Shown here one piece after another: positions 8,769 to 16,518 of a DNA stretch of 36,939 bases. Numbering within the stretch: position 1 is the first letter of the stretch; every line of letters begins with the position of its first letter. The stretch comes from Gemmatimonadota bacterium. Its GTDB lineage: Bacteria > Gemmatimonadota > Gemmatimonadetes > Gemmatimonadales > Gemmatimonadaceae. The notes beneath the pieces are model-generated. The model saw only the letters and a list, made by a program, of their open reading frames with translations, had not been told where the DNA came from and ran no database searches. The position numbers were made by a program, and so were the translations under genes. The stretch lies in assembly GCA_021299375.1 (NCBI GenBank), contig JAJTGR010000023.1, forward strand, positions 1 to 36,939, in the 5' to 3' direction.

Positions 8769-9287
8769 CCACCGCGGCATGGTGCGCATGACCACGTCGG
8801 TGGCGTCGAGCTGCACGAAGTGCCCGGCGTTCGCTGCGGTCACGTTGGTGAGATCGGTGTTCACGAACTCCCAGGTGCCGCTCGGGGCGCCGGCAAGCGG
8901 AGAGCGGTCATTCAGTCCGCGGATCATCAGCACCGGCGCCCCGAGCTTCACGAGCGGCGTGGGGTCGACCGTGTGGGGTTCGCCGGGGGTGTTGGCCTTG
9001 TTGTCGTTCAGCATCCCCTCGACGCACGACGGCCGCACGGGCTCGACGAAGCGGGCGCGCGCCATGGCCATCAACCAGATGCACCGCGCCCGAGAGCCGT
9101 GGAGCATCACGAAGAGCGGCGTGTGCGCATCCCCCAGCGTCGTGTCGTGGATCGTCACGTCGCTGGAGTTCGCGAAGCCGTGGGTCACGCGGGAGGTGAT
9201 GTTGGTGACGGCGGCGAGTGACTGAAACCTTGCCGGGGCCGTGAGGGCAAGCCAGCCAGCGATGAGCAGTCGGTGCAATGCGATCAA
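8769..9287 (-). pseudogene. Internally deleted alpha/beta hydrolase pseudogene
   Basis: Reads as the two ends of a secreted epoxide-hydrolase-like alpha/beta hydrolase. The N-terminal part has a signal-like stretch (LIALHRLLIAGWLALTAPA), a strand region and the oxyanion segment FVMLHGS. The C-terminal part has APVLMIRGLND (acid region), TWEFVNTDLTNVTAANAGHF (catalytic His region) and a final helix ending MRTMPRW. The middle, which should carry the GxSxG nucleophile elbow and cap domain (roughly 150 residues), is missing, and the two parts join in frame after HGS. No ATG is found at the front; TTG at 9287 is the only reasonable start. No stop separates it from the BNR gene. Most likely inactive. 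Confidence 0.72.
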
Positions 9288-9682
9288 TTGGCATGCCGAC
9301 CAAGAGGCGCGCAAGTGACGGGACGGCGGACGCTGGTGACGGGGCGACGACTGGCGAGGGGAACGCACCACGAGTGCACGGGCTACGTGTCGCCTCGCGG
9401 GTGCCTTCCCCTCTTCGAAGGCCTTGCGCCAATGCCGACGGCTGCCGTAGCGAACCGGCTCCTCACCAATCCGCGAAGCGGTGTCGATGGGGAGGCGCGC
9501 CGTGGCGGCGCAATCGTCCGATAACGGATCCCGGATCATGACCAAGGAGGAGCCGCGGCGCCATGCGACTGGGGCGTGGGCGCCGCGACGTCCACCGTGG
9601 TCGGTGTCCGATGGCTGGGGTGCTGGGAATTCGCGGTCTCGGAGCGACACGGCACACCGCCCCGCCACCGACCCCACGCTGC
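9288..9682. other. No recognisable gene
   Basis: A 395-bp stretch between the hydrolase remnant and the orphan gene at 9683. Frames are open on both strands, but the translations are Arg/Pro/Ala-rich and match no family I know. A purine-rich AAGGAGGAG at 9544-9552 stands 10 nt before an ATG at 9563, but that frame gives only 46 low-complexity residues. Probably decayed sequence. Confidence 0.4.
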
Positions 9683-10723
9683 TCAGAAACGCTCGAGCGT
9701 CTCCGGTAGTCGCCCGCCGTGTCGGCGTTGGCGAAAGATCGCCTCGCCGAACCGGAAGGCGATGACTTCGAGTTCGCGGTGGTCGTACCGTGCCGAGGCC
9801 GCCGACAGCAGGCGGGGGGGATGTCCGCCGTGGTAGTCCTTCTCGAGCCGCGCCTGCACCTGCACCCAGCCGTGTCGCTCCCCAAGCGTCTGTGCCGCCG
9901 CGATACCTTGTCGGGCAACGGTGGCATGGGCGCCGATGTAGTGGTCGTGCGGGTGTCCATAGGCTTCGCGCACGAACGCCGCCGCCCATTGATTGGCCTG
10001 CCCCCGATCTTCGCCGAGGCGGCGCAGGTAGTCGGTGTACGCCATCGTGGCGTCGCGCAGACCGTAGGAAATGGGAATCGCCCACCCGATCGGACCGGCC
10101 CAGGTAGCGAAGAAGTTCGAGCTGGCCAGCGACGTGGCCGACGGCGCGATGCCGGGGATCGCGCGCATCAGCACCCGCGTCAGCCCCGGACCCGCGCGCA
10201 GCGCCAGCTGCTGCATGGCCAGAGCACTGGGGCCGATCAGCATCGCCCCCTCCACCGAGCCGGTCGCTTCGGTCGATCGGCTCTCCAGCGCCGCACGTTG
10301 AAAATGGACACGTACGCCGAAGAAGCAGAAGTCGGAGTCGGCCTGCACGTCGACCGTGAGGTTGGCCTCGTCGGTGCCGAACTGTACGCGTGGGTTGAAG
10401 CCGCGGATGAGCGCCGAGACGAAACCGCACGGCGACGGATTCGCGATCAGCCGATCCAATCGCGAGGCCTGAAGTTCCGTGCTGGCGCCAATGGTGATGT
10501 TGTCCGCGATGTGCCGTTCGGCGCCGAGCGTGAGCGTCCGCTCGGTATCCACGGTGGGGTGGCCGGTGGTGCGATCATGGCTAGGCGACGCGGTGCCGCC
10601 GTCGGCAACGGTGACCGGCCCCCGGGCGGCGACGCTTGCCTCGGCCGATATGCCGAACTTGAAGCGTACGAGTCCGATCTCGAACGGACCGATCGGGACC
10701 TCGATTCCATAGACGGCGGACAT
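9683..10723 (-). CDS. Orphan hypothetical protein, 346 residues
   Basis: I do not recognise this protein. The ATG at 10723 has a good GAGG ribosome-binding site 6 nt upstream, which favours it over an in-frame ATG at 10840. The first 145 residues look beta-rich (IEVPIGPFEIGLVRFKFGI, LTLGAERHIADNITIGAS, VQFGTDEANLTVDVQADS, FCFFGVRVHFQRA). Residues 160-225 are small and hydrophobic (LIGPSALAMQQLALRAG, FFATWAGPIGWAIPISYG) and could insert in or line a membrane. The rest is helical and charged, with an H-rich patch GHPHDHYIGAH near 257. There is no signal peptide and no catalytic motif. It sits alone between two pseudogenes, so recent arrival or decay of its neighbours is possible. A two-part secreted or structural protein cannot be excluded. 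Confidence 0.6.
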   Translation of the reverse strand: MSAVYGIEVPIGPFEIGLVRFKFGISAEASVAARGPVTVADGGTASPSHDRTTGHPTVDTERTLTLGAERHIADNITIGASTELQASRLDRLIANPSPCGFVSALIRGFNPRVQFGTDEANLTVDVQADSDFCFFGVRVHFQRAALESRSTEATGSVEGAMLIGPSALAMQQLALRAGPGLTRVLMRAIPGIAPSATSLASSNFFATWAGPIGWAIPISYGLRDATMAYTDYLRRLGEDRGQANQWAAAFVREAYGHPHDHYIGAHATVARQGIAAAQTLGERHGWVQVQARLEKDYHGGHPPRLLSAASARYDHRELEVIAFRFGEAIFRQRRHGGRLPETLERF

Positions 10724-10918
10724 CACGCACCTCGCACGGTTTCGTGACGGACGGCATGGGGCGGCACCTGGGGATGCTGCAGCGCCCGTACCGCGATGAA
10801 TGGGTTGAACATGCAAGACGGGGGCGCTCGGCGCGATCACCCTGTCAGTCGCAGACCGCCCCCTCAGGCGAACGGATGCCGAACGTCGAGCCGACGTGCA
10901 CGTGGGTGTCGACGGCGA

Positions 10919-11493
10919 TCATCGCTGGCCGCCGCAGATCTCCTCGCGCAGTTCGGGCCACGACATGCGCTCGAGTGGGTTGGGCCCCCTCGACCACCTC
11001 GCCCCCAGCAGCTGTGCGTCGCGCGCTGCCTTCTGCCCCGGTCGGCGGGCCCGCCGGGCGACCAGCGACCCGGAGTCGCGCGTCAGCAAGCGCTCGATCA
11101 CCTGCTCCGGCTCGTCGCCATCCGCGAAGCAGGCCAGTCGTGCCATGCGCGCGTGCAGCGCATCCGGCGCTGCGGGCCGCGCAGCATGCGCACCGAACGG
11201 ATCACCAGCTCGCGCGCCTCGAGGTCGAGCGCCTCACCCCGCGCGTGCTGATGCTTGGGGACCCGTGACCGGACTGGCTGGATCGCGCGCAGCAGGTTCC
11301 GCCGCCGCAGCGTGGTGATCGCGCTGCGCACGGTGTCCTCGTCCAGCGGCATGACCGGGTCGCAATTCGTGCGCTGGTCATACGCCGCCACCGGGGCGCT
11401 GCGTGTGAGCGGGTCGGTATCCGACCTGCTGGCCAACTTCTCCATGAGCGAGCCGAGGACGCGGATGGAAACGTGGGTCCGCGGTGGGTGCAT
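10919..11493 (-). pseudogene. yceH: Frameshifted yceH (DUF480) pseudogene
   Basis: The two halves of a YceH/DUF480 winged-helix protein are in different frames. The first frame, from the ATG at 11493, gives IRVLGSLMEKLASRSDTDPL, then NCDPVMPLDEDTVRSAITTL, SRVPKHQH and MLRGPQ. After about 11161-11169 the homology moves to another frame reading DALHARMARLACFADGDEPE, then QVIERLLTRDSGSLVARRAR, ending at the stop at 10919. One missing base (or two extra) near 11165 explains the switch. Normally conserved residues are also changed (the usual LNAL and CNQKSNRDP appear as RSAP and YDQRTNCDP), which points to real decay rather than a sequencing error. It lies 9 bp after the SRPBCC gene, so it was probably in one operon. 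Confidence 0.8.
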
Positions 11494-11502
11494 GCGGGAA
11501 AC

Positions 11503-12000
11503 CTACGGCGCTGCGCGCATTGCCATCACGTGTGCCACGAGCTGATCCATGGCAATCTCCGTACCCTGCTGCCACCCCGATGCCATGTTCTGCTCGAAGT
11601 CCGCTACGCTGCGATGCAGTGCCGTGAACCGGTAGCGTGTGCCGGCGCCCTCGGCGTCCAACGTCACCACGGCGGTGATGGGGATGTCATCGAACACCGC
11701 CGGCCGGTAGCCAGGGAAGAGCATGGATGTCCACACCAGACGCTCCGTGGGGACGGCCTCGAGGAAGCAGCCGACATTGGGGAACGGCTGCCCGTCGCCC
11801 ACGGCGATGTCGATGCTGAAGATGCCCCCCGGCCGCACGTCCAGCTCGGCGCGCACCACGCGTCCCCACGCCTGAGGCATGTACCACACCGCGACGTGTT
11901 CGGGGCGCGTGAGCGCCTCCCACACCAGGGGCGCGGGCGCATCGATGAGGCGCTCGATGACGACGTCGCGTGCGGGATCGAAGGCGATGTGCTGGTTCAT
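11503..12000 (-). CDS. SRPBCC (AHSA1-like) domain protein
   Basis: A 165-residue START/Bet v1-like protein of the AHSA1 branch. It shows the standard opening (DVVIERLIDAPAPLVWEALTRPEHVAVWY), the glycine-containing strand DVRPGGIFSIDI, a middle strand pair (GCFLEAVPTERLVWTSML), and the closing helix HRSVADFEQNMASGWQQGTE followed by MDQLVAHV. Such proteins bind hydrophobic ligands in a deep pocket; many are found beside ArsR regulators, but none is visible here. It lies between the antiporter gene (58 bp upstream) and the yceH pseudogene (9 bp downstream) on one strand. The ligand is unknown. Confidence 0.92.
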   Translation of the reverse strand: MNQHIAFDPARDVVIERLIDAPAPLVWEALTRPEHVAVWYMPQAWGRVVRAELDVRPGGIFSIDIAVGDGQPFPNVGCFLEAVPTERLVWTSMLFPGYRPAVFDDIPITAVVTLDAEGAGTRYRFTALHRSVADFEQNMASGWQQGTEIAMDQLVAHVMAMRAAP

Positions 12001-12058
12001 GACGTCAACTCGTAGGTGTTCAACATCGGGCGAGAAACCTCCGCGGCCGCTGCCGCAG

Positions 12059-13285
12059 TCAGGCCAGCACCTGCTTTGCCACCCGCTCCATGGTCAGCCC
12101 CTGCACGAGGATGGAGAAGCAGACTACCACGTAGGTGACGGCAAGGAGCGTGGTGCGCGCCGGGCCGGCCGGCAAGGCCAGCGCGAGCGCGATGGAAATG
12201 CCGCCGCGCACGCCGGCCCAGGTGAGCAGTCGCAACGATCCGCGCGGCAACGCAAAGCGCGTGCGCAGCGGGCCGAGTGGCACGGCGATCGACGCGAAGC
12301 GCGCTAGGAGCGTGAGCGGAATCATGGCCACGCCGAGCCACAGCGCGGTGGACTGGAAGTCGAGCACCAGGATCTCGACGCCGATGAGGACGAAGAGCGC
12401 CGCGTTGAGGAACTCGTCGATGAGCTCCCAGAACTCGTCGAGGCGCTGCTGCGTGACCGCGGAGAGCGCCACCGCACGGCCGCTCTGCCCGATGATGAGC
12501 CCCAGCACGACCATCCCGAGCACGCCGGAAACGTGCAGGTGACGAGAGAGGGAAAAGCCGGCCGACACGAGGGCCAGCGTGACGAGGATCTCCACCTGGT
12601 AGTTGTCGACGGCACGCAGTAGGCGTACCGCAACCCAGCCGAGCACCAGGCCGAACACGATGCCGCCCCCCACCTCGATGGCGAGCAGCGACGCGATCGC
12701 GCTCGGCTCCGGCGCACTGCCGCTGGCGAGCACGCCGAGCAACGCGAGGAAGAGCACCACCGCCACGCCGTCGTTGAAGAGCGACTCGCCCGTGATGGTC
12801 ACCTGGAGCTGCGGAGGCACCCCGGCCTTCTTGAGCAGGGCACCCACGGCGATCGGGTCGGTGGGTGCCACGAGGACACCGAACGCAAGGGCCCACAGCA
12901 GGGGAATGGTGAAGCCGAAGAGCGGCGCGATGGCCCACAGCCCGAGCCCGATACCGATGGCTGCGAGCACGGTGCCCACCGTGGCCAGCAGCAGCACGGG
13001 CCAGCGCTGTTCCCGCAGCACGGCCCAGTCCACATGCAGGGCCCCGGCAAAGAGCAGGGGGCCGAGCATGCCCTCGAGCAGCGTCTCGCGGAAGTCGATC
13101 TCCTGCAGTACGCGAATGACTGGCGAGAGGTCTACAAGCCCTGCTGCGGCAGCGGCCTTGGTTCCCAGCGCGCTCAGCAGCGCAGTCAGCAACAGGCCAA
13201 TGGCCGACGGCAGCCGAACCCACCGGATGTTGATGTAGGCGAAGGTCGCAGTGAGGGCGAGGACAGCGGCAAGCAGGTCGATCAT
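12059..13285 (-). CDS. CPA1-family Na+(K+)/H+ antiporter (NhaP-like)
   Basis: An inner-membrane cation/proton antiporter of 408 residues with about 12 hydrophobic segments. The signature motifs are VLVAPTDPIAVGALLKKAG (the DP of the ion-binding discontinuous helix) and TGESLFNDGVAVVLF (the ND pair), with the C-terminal RGGISIALALALP helix typical of NhaP/CPA1 proteins. There is no long cytoplasmic TrkA-C tail. Start choice: ATG at 13285 begins directly at the first membrane helix (MIDLLAAVLALTATF); an ATG at 13300 would add five residues, and neither has a strong ribosome-binding site. Probable role is pH and Na+ homeostasis. It is divergent from the phosphodiesterase-like lipoprotein gene. 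Confidence 0.9.
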   Translation of the reverse strand: MIDLLAAVLALTATFAYINIRWVRLPSAIGLLLTALLSALGTKAAAAAGLVDLSPVIRVLQEIDFRETLLEGMLGPLLFAGALHVDWAVLREQRWPVLLLATVGTVLAAIGIGLGLWAIAPLFGFTIPLLWALAFGVLVAPTDPIAVGALLKKAGVPPQLQVTITGESLFNDGVAVVLFLALLGVLASGSAPEPSAIASLLAIEVGGGIVFGLVLGWVAVRLLRAVDNYQVEILVTLALVSAGFSLSRHLHVSGVLGMVVLGLIIGQSGRAVALSAVTQQRLDEFWELIDEFLNAALFVLIGVEILVLDFQSTALWLGVAMIPLTLLARFASIAVPLGPLRTRFALPRGSLRLLTWAGVRGGISIALALALPAGPARTTLLAVTYVVVCFSILVQGLTMERVAKQVLA

Positions 13286-13416
13286 TGCACCCGGGGGCAT
13301 GGGCAGGCGAACCAGTGTGGGCCGTGCGGGCTGGCGGGGAGTCACCAGGGCGTCACGAAATTGTTCCGCCGGCTTCGGCGCGTCGCGGACAGCCCGCTCA
13401 CTGTGCAACTTGACGC

Positions 13417-14415
13417 ATGCCCCGTCGTGAATCCATGCCCCGCCGGCTCCTGATGGCCACAGCGCTCGCGTTGCTGGCTGGCTGCCTCCCGCCCGCCGCC
13501 CGTTCCGCCGAGGCGCCGCACAAAGCCGTGTTCATCCTGCTTGACGGCATCCCGGCGGACGTGATCGAGCAGGTGCCCACGCCGGCCATGGATGCGATCG
13601 CCGCCTCCGGCGGATATGCGCGCGCCCATGTGGGCGGTGAACTCGGCGGGCCGACCGAGACGCCGACGATCTCGGCCCCGGGTTACATGAGCCTCCTCAC
13701 GAGCACGTGGGCGGACAAGCACCACGTACGCGGCAACAGCAACCAGTCACCGAACTACACCTACTGGAACCTCTTTCGCATCGTCGAGACGATCGACTCG
13801 TCCCGCGTGACCGCGCTGTTTTCCACCTGGCTCGACAACCGCACGGTGCTGATCGGTGTGGGGCGCCCGGGCGCTGGCGATTTCCGTCTGGATCACGCCG
13901 CCGACGGCTTCGAGCTCGACACGGTCGCGTTCCCGCACGACAGGGCGTCCCGCTACATCAAGGCCATCGACGAACGCGTGACTTCGGAGGCGGCCAGCTA
14001 TATCGCCGAGCGCGGCCCCGACCTCACATGGGTCTACCTGCAGCACACCGACGACATGGGGCACGCCCACGGCGACAGCGCACCCTTCCACGAGGCCGTG
14101 CGCGAGGCCGACGCGCGCGTGGGCCGCATCTGGGCCGCCGTGCAGCGGCGGCAGGCGTTGGGTGAAGATTGGATGGTCGTGGTGACGACCGACCACGGGC
14201 GGGACGCGCGCACCGGCATGGGGCACGGCGGGTCGAGTCCGCGCGAACGGACGACGTGGATCGTGACCAATCGTGCCGAGCTGACGCCGCGTTTCACCAG
14301 CGGGCAGGCGACCATCGTGGACATTGCGCCATCGATCCTGCACCATTTGCGGATTGCCGCTCCGCCAGCGGTGGCTCGGGAGATGGAGGGGGTGTCGTTC
14401 CTCCGTGGCCCCTGA
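13417..14415 (+). CDS. Alkaline phosphatase/phosphodiesterase-superfamily lipoprotein
   Basis: A 332-residue exported metalloenzyme of the type I phosphodiesterase/nucleotide pyrophosphatase group. A lipoprotein signal is seen (LALLAGC, lipid-attachment Cys23). The metal site pattern is present: D43 in FILLDGIP, the nucleophile region APGYMSLLTSTWADKHH, DDMGHAHGDS, TTDHGRD and GMGHGG. The family cleaves phosphodiester or phosphomonoester bonds with two zinc ions; the natural substrate cannot be told. Two ATGs, at 13417 and 13435, are possible; the second gives a shorter n-region and would also be a normal lipoprotein start. It is divergent from the antiporter gene. Confidence 0.88.
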   Translation: MPRRESMPRRLLMATALALLAGCLPPAARSAEAPHKAVFILLDGIPADVIEQVPTPAMDAIAASGGYARAHVGGELGGPTETPTISAPGYMSLLTSTWADKHHVRGNSNQSPNYTYWNLFRIVETIDSSRVTALFSTWLDNRTVLIGVGRPGAGDFRLDHAADGFELDTVAFPHDRASRYIKAIDERVTSEAASYIAERGPDLTWVYLQHTDDMGHAHGDSAPFHEAVREADARVGRIWAAVQRRQALGEDWMVVVTTDHGRDARTGMGHGGSSPRERTTWIVTNRAELTPRFTSGQATIVDIAPSILHHLRIAAPPAVAREMEGVSFLRGP

Positions 14416-14460
14416 ATGCCCAGCACGGCGCATGGCAGAACACGGGCCGGCCTGTCGGGG

Positions 14461-14466
14461 TAGAAT
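14461..14466 (+). promoter_or_regulatory. Candidate -10 box TAGAAT upstream of the DUF4342 gene
   Basis: TAGAAT matches the sigma70 -10 consensus at 5 of 6 positions and stands out in GC-rich sequence, 56 bp before the start at 14523. The -35 region (around 14437-14443) is poor. It would give the DUF4342 gene a promoter separate from the upstream phosphodiesterase gene. Confidence 0.3.
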
Positions 14467-14522
14467 GGTGAAGGTGATCCGGTTCGAACGGCTTTCGCCG
14501 AGAGTCCTCCTTCGAGGCCCCC

Positions 14523-14774
14523 ATGAACGAAATCAAGGTTGCCGGTGACAAACTCAAGGCCACGCTCAAGCAGTTGCTCCGCGAGGGCAACGTGCGGCGG
14601 GTCATCATCCGGAACTCCAGCGGACGCACGTTGCTGGACATGCCGCTCACCGCGGGCGTGGCCGGCGCGGTGCTGATGCCGTTCTGGGTGGCGGTGGCCG
14701 GCATCGTCGCGCTCGCCAAGGAGTTCACCATCGTGGTGGAGCGCGATCCGGAGACGGCGGTGGTGAAGCAGTAG
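14523..14774 (+). CDS. DUF4342 domain protein
   Basis: An 83-residue protein covering one DUF4342 domain. It begins with a charged helix (EIKVAGDKLKATLKQLLREG), then NVRRVIIRNSSGRTLLDMPL, a hydrophobic glycine/alanine segment (TAGVAGAVLMPFWVAVAGIVALA) and ends FTIVVERD. The family is small and of unknown function, often seen as a stand-alone protein or fused to a UBA-like N-terminal helix. The hydrophobic stretch may be buried rather than membrane-spanning. The start ATG follows a TTCGAGG stretch. It appears to be a single-gene unit with its own candidate -10 box. Confidence 0.88.
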   Translation: MNEIKVAGDKLKATLKQLLREGNVRRVIIRNSSGRTLLDMPLTAGVAGAVLMPFWVAVAGIVALAKEFTIVVERDPETAVVKQ

Positions 14775-14982
14775 GGCGCCACCATGCGGCGGCAGGCTGG
14801 TCACGCGGAATCCTCGTCCCGACGAGGCCGCCCGATGTCGCCGTCGACAGCACCACGAGAGGCTCGGCGGTGGCCCCCACGACGGCGTTGACCGCCACCG
14901 ACCGATCGAACATCACGAGGCGCCCTCCGCGGGTCACCGCGCCCATCCGCGCATCGTCGTCAATATCGAGAGTGGTGCGCCT
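14775..14982. other. Intergenic interval with a possible gene remnant on the minus strand
   Basis: About 200 bp between DUF4342 and the duplicated palindrome. The minus strand reads in one frame TLDIDDDAR, MGAVTRGGRLVMFDRS and VAVNAVVGATAEPLVVL before turning into low-complexity sequence. This looks protein-like but matches no family I can name. It may be a fragment or chance. Confidence 0.2.
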
Positions 14983-15008
14983 GCATCTGATGCGAGGGCA
15001 TCAGATGC
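14983..15008. repeat. Duplicated 11-bp palindrome forming a perfect hairpin
   Basis: GCATCTGATGC (14983-14993), a 4-nt GAGG spacer, then GCATCAGATGC (14998-15008). The two arms are exact reverse complements (11-bp stem), and each arm is itself a palindrome around its central base. It lies 6 bp past the sulfatase stop. No T-run follows on either strand, so it is either a hairpin terminator lacking a U-tract or a tandem protein-binding site. Confidence 0.6.
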
Positions 15009-15014
15009 GGCCGG

Positions 15015-16463
15015 TCAACGCGCCGCCGGGCGCTTCGGATGCAGTGCGCGGCGATCCTCTGCCCGCCGAATGGAGTCGAGCCGCGCCACCACCAGGGGTT
15101 CGTCCTCGGCCCGGTCCACCTGCTCACCGGGGTCCCGCTCGAGGTCGAACAGCCGCAGCGTGTCCAGCATCCAGACGGCCTTCCAGCGGCCGCTCAGCAC
15201 CGCCGACTGCCGCCGATCGGGGGAGTACCACACCTGCACGTCGCGCGGCGTGTAGGTGCCGCGCCCTGCCAGCAGCGGCAGGAACGACCGTCCGGTGATG
15301 CCCGCGGGCGCGCGCGGCCCGGCCGCCTCGACCAGCGTGGCGTGCAGGTCGGTGAAGTCCACCCGTGCGTCCGTGGTGCGGCCGGCGCGCACCACGCCGG
15401 GCCAGTGCACGATGCCCGGCACGCGCAGGCCGCCGTCGTACAGGTCGCCCTTGAAGCCGCGGTAGCCCTGCGTGCCGTTGAACCAGCGCCCGATGATGTC
15501 GCTGGTGCCGTCGTGCGGCCCGCGCAGGAAGGTCGCGCCGTTGTCGGAGAGGAACACGAGCATGGTCCGCGACGCCACCCCCAGCGAATCGAGCAGTCCG
15601 CGCAGGGCGCCGAGGTCTTCGTCGAGCCGGTGGATCTGCGCCGCGTAACTGCGCTTCGGCAGCGACCACGGGCGGTCGGCGTAGGGGCCGAGCGTGGGCA
15701 CCTCGTAACCGCCGTCGGGCGCTGTGCGGCTGGTCTCGTTGTGGATGTGCGGGAGGTTGGTGGCCCAAAACAGGAAGAAGGGCGTTCGTGCCGCTGCCTG
15801 CTCCCGCACGAAACGCAAGGCGCGGGTGCGCAGGAGGTCCGGGGCATAGTCGAGACGGACGGTGGCAGTGCCGCTGCCCATCCCGCGCGGCGCCGGCACC
15901 ACGTTGCGCGTGCGAAGGGAGTCGGTGCCGTCGAGCAGGTACTCCGGGTAGAAGTTGTGCGCGTGCACCTGGTCGCGATATCCGAAGAACACGTCGAAGC
16001 CCTGGGCCTGCGGCCACGACTCCGGTTCGCTGTCCCACGACAGGCCCCACTTCCCCACGAGCGCCGTCGCGTAGCCCGCCTCGCGCAGGCGCTCGGCCAG
16101 CGTCACGTCGGCATCGCGGAGGTAATCGTTGTCGTTGTCGTCCAGCCGGCAGCGACCGTTGTGAAAGCCGGTCATGAACGAACAGCGCGCCGGCCCGCAC
16201 ACGGCGGCGCTGGAGCGGAACTCGGTGAAGCGCAGCCCCTCGGCCGCCAGACGGTCGATCTGCGGGGTGGCCACCTCGCGCTGCCCCCAGGCCCCCACTT
16301 CACCGATGCCGAGGTCGTCGGCGAGCAGCACGACGATGTTGGGGGGCGGTGTCGGTGCGGTGCGTGCCGGTGACGCCGAACCAGAGGGTACGGCCGGCGC
16401 GCAGGCGACAGCCCACGCCGCGACCGACGCGGTCATGACAGATCGGAGCAGGGAACGCGGCAT
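15015..16463 (-). CDS. Exported arylsulfatase-type sulfatase
   Basis: A 482-residue type I sulfatase that would hydrolyse sulfate esters in the periplasm or at the surface. The active-site signature is C89-G-P-A-R93 within CGPARCSFMTG; the cysteine is converted to formylglycine in this family. Metal ligands include D49-D50 (VVLLADDLG) and the late DNGATF motif; KWGLSWDSEP and the C-terminal DLERDPGEQVDRA are also family features. The N-terminus is a signal peptide (MPRSLLRSVMTASVAAWAVAC), possibly a lipoprotein at Cys21, although the -3 position is Ala. An upstream in-frame ATG at 16559 is rejected because it overlaps the preceding gene. The OB-fold lipoprotein gene ends 55 bp upstream on the same strand. 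No maturation enzyme gene is in the window. Confidence 0.92.
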   Translation of the reverse strand: MPRSLLRSVMTASVAAWAVACAPAVPSGSASPARTAPTPPPNIVVLLADDLGIGEVGAWGQREVATPQIDRLAAEGLRFTEFRSSAAVCGPARCSFMTGFHNGRCRLDDNDNDYLRDADVTLAERLREAGYATALVGKWGLSWDSEPESWPQAQGFDVFFGYRDQVHAHNFYPEYLLDGTDSLRTRNVVPAPRGMGSGTATVRLDYAPDLLRTRALRFVREQAAARTPFFLFWATNLPHIHNETSRTAPDGGYEVPTLGPYADRPWSLPKRSYAAQIHRLDEDLGALRGLLDSLGVASRTMLVFLSDNGATFLRGPHDGTSDIIGRWFNGTQGYRGFKGDLYDGGLRVPGIVHWPGVVRAGRTTDARVDFTDLHATLVEAAGPRAPAGITGRSFLPLLAGRGTYTPRDVQVWYSPDRRQSAVLSGRWKAVWMLDTLRLFDLERDPGEQVDRAEDEPLVVARLDSIRRAEDRRALHPKRPAAR

Positions 16464-16518
16464 GGCAGGCGGGTGGGAGTGATCAGGAGAAGCTACGTGT
16501 CCCGCCCGCCGGTGTCGC

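Noticed and set aside
9541-9702. A small + strand frame at 9563 with AAGGAGGAG 10 nt upstream, 46 residues
   Set aside because: The translation is Arg/Pro/Gly-rich with no family resemblance and it runs into the end of the opposing orphan gene, so it is likely chance.
10724-10918. Open frames on both strands between the orphan gene and the yceH remnant
   Set aside because: Low-complexity translations with no start site context; nothing recognisable.
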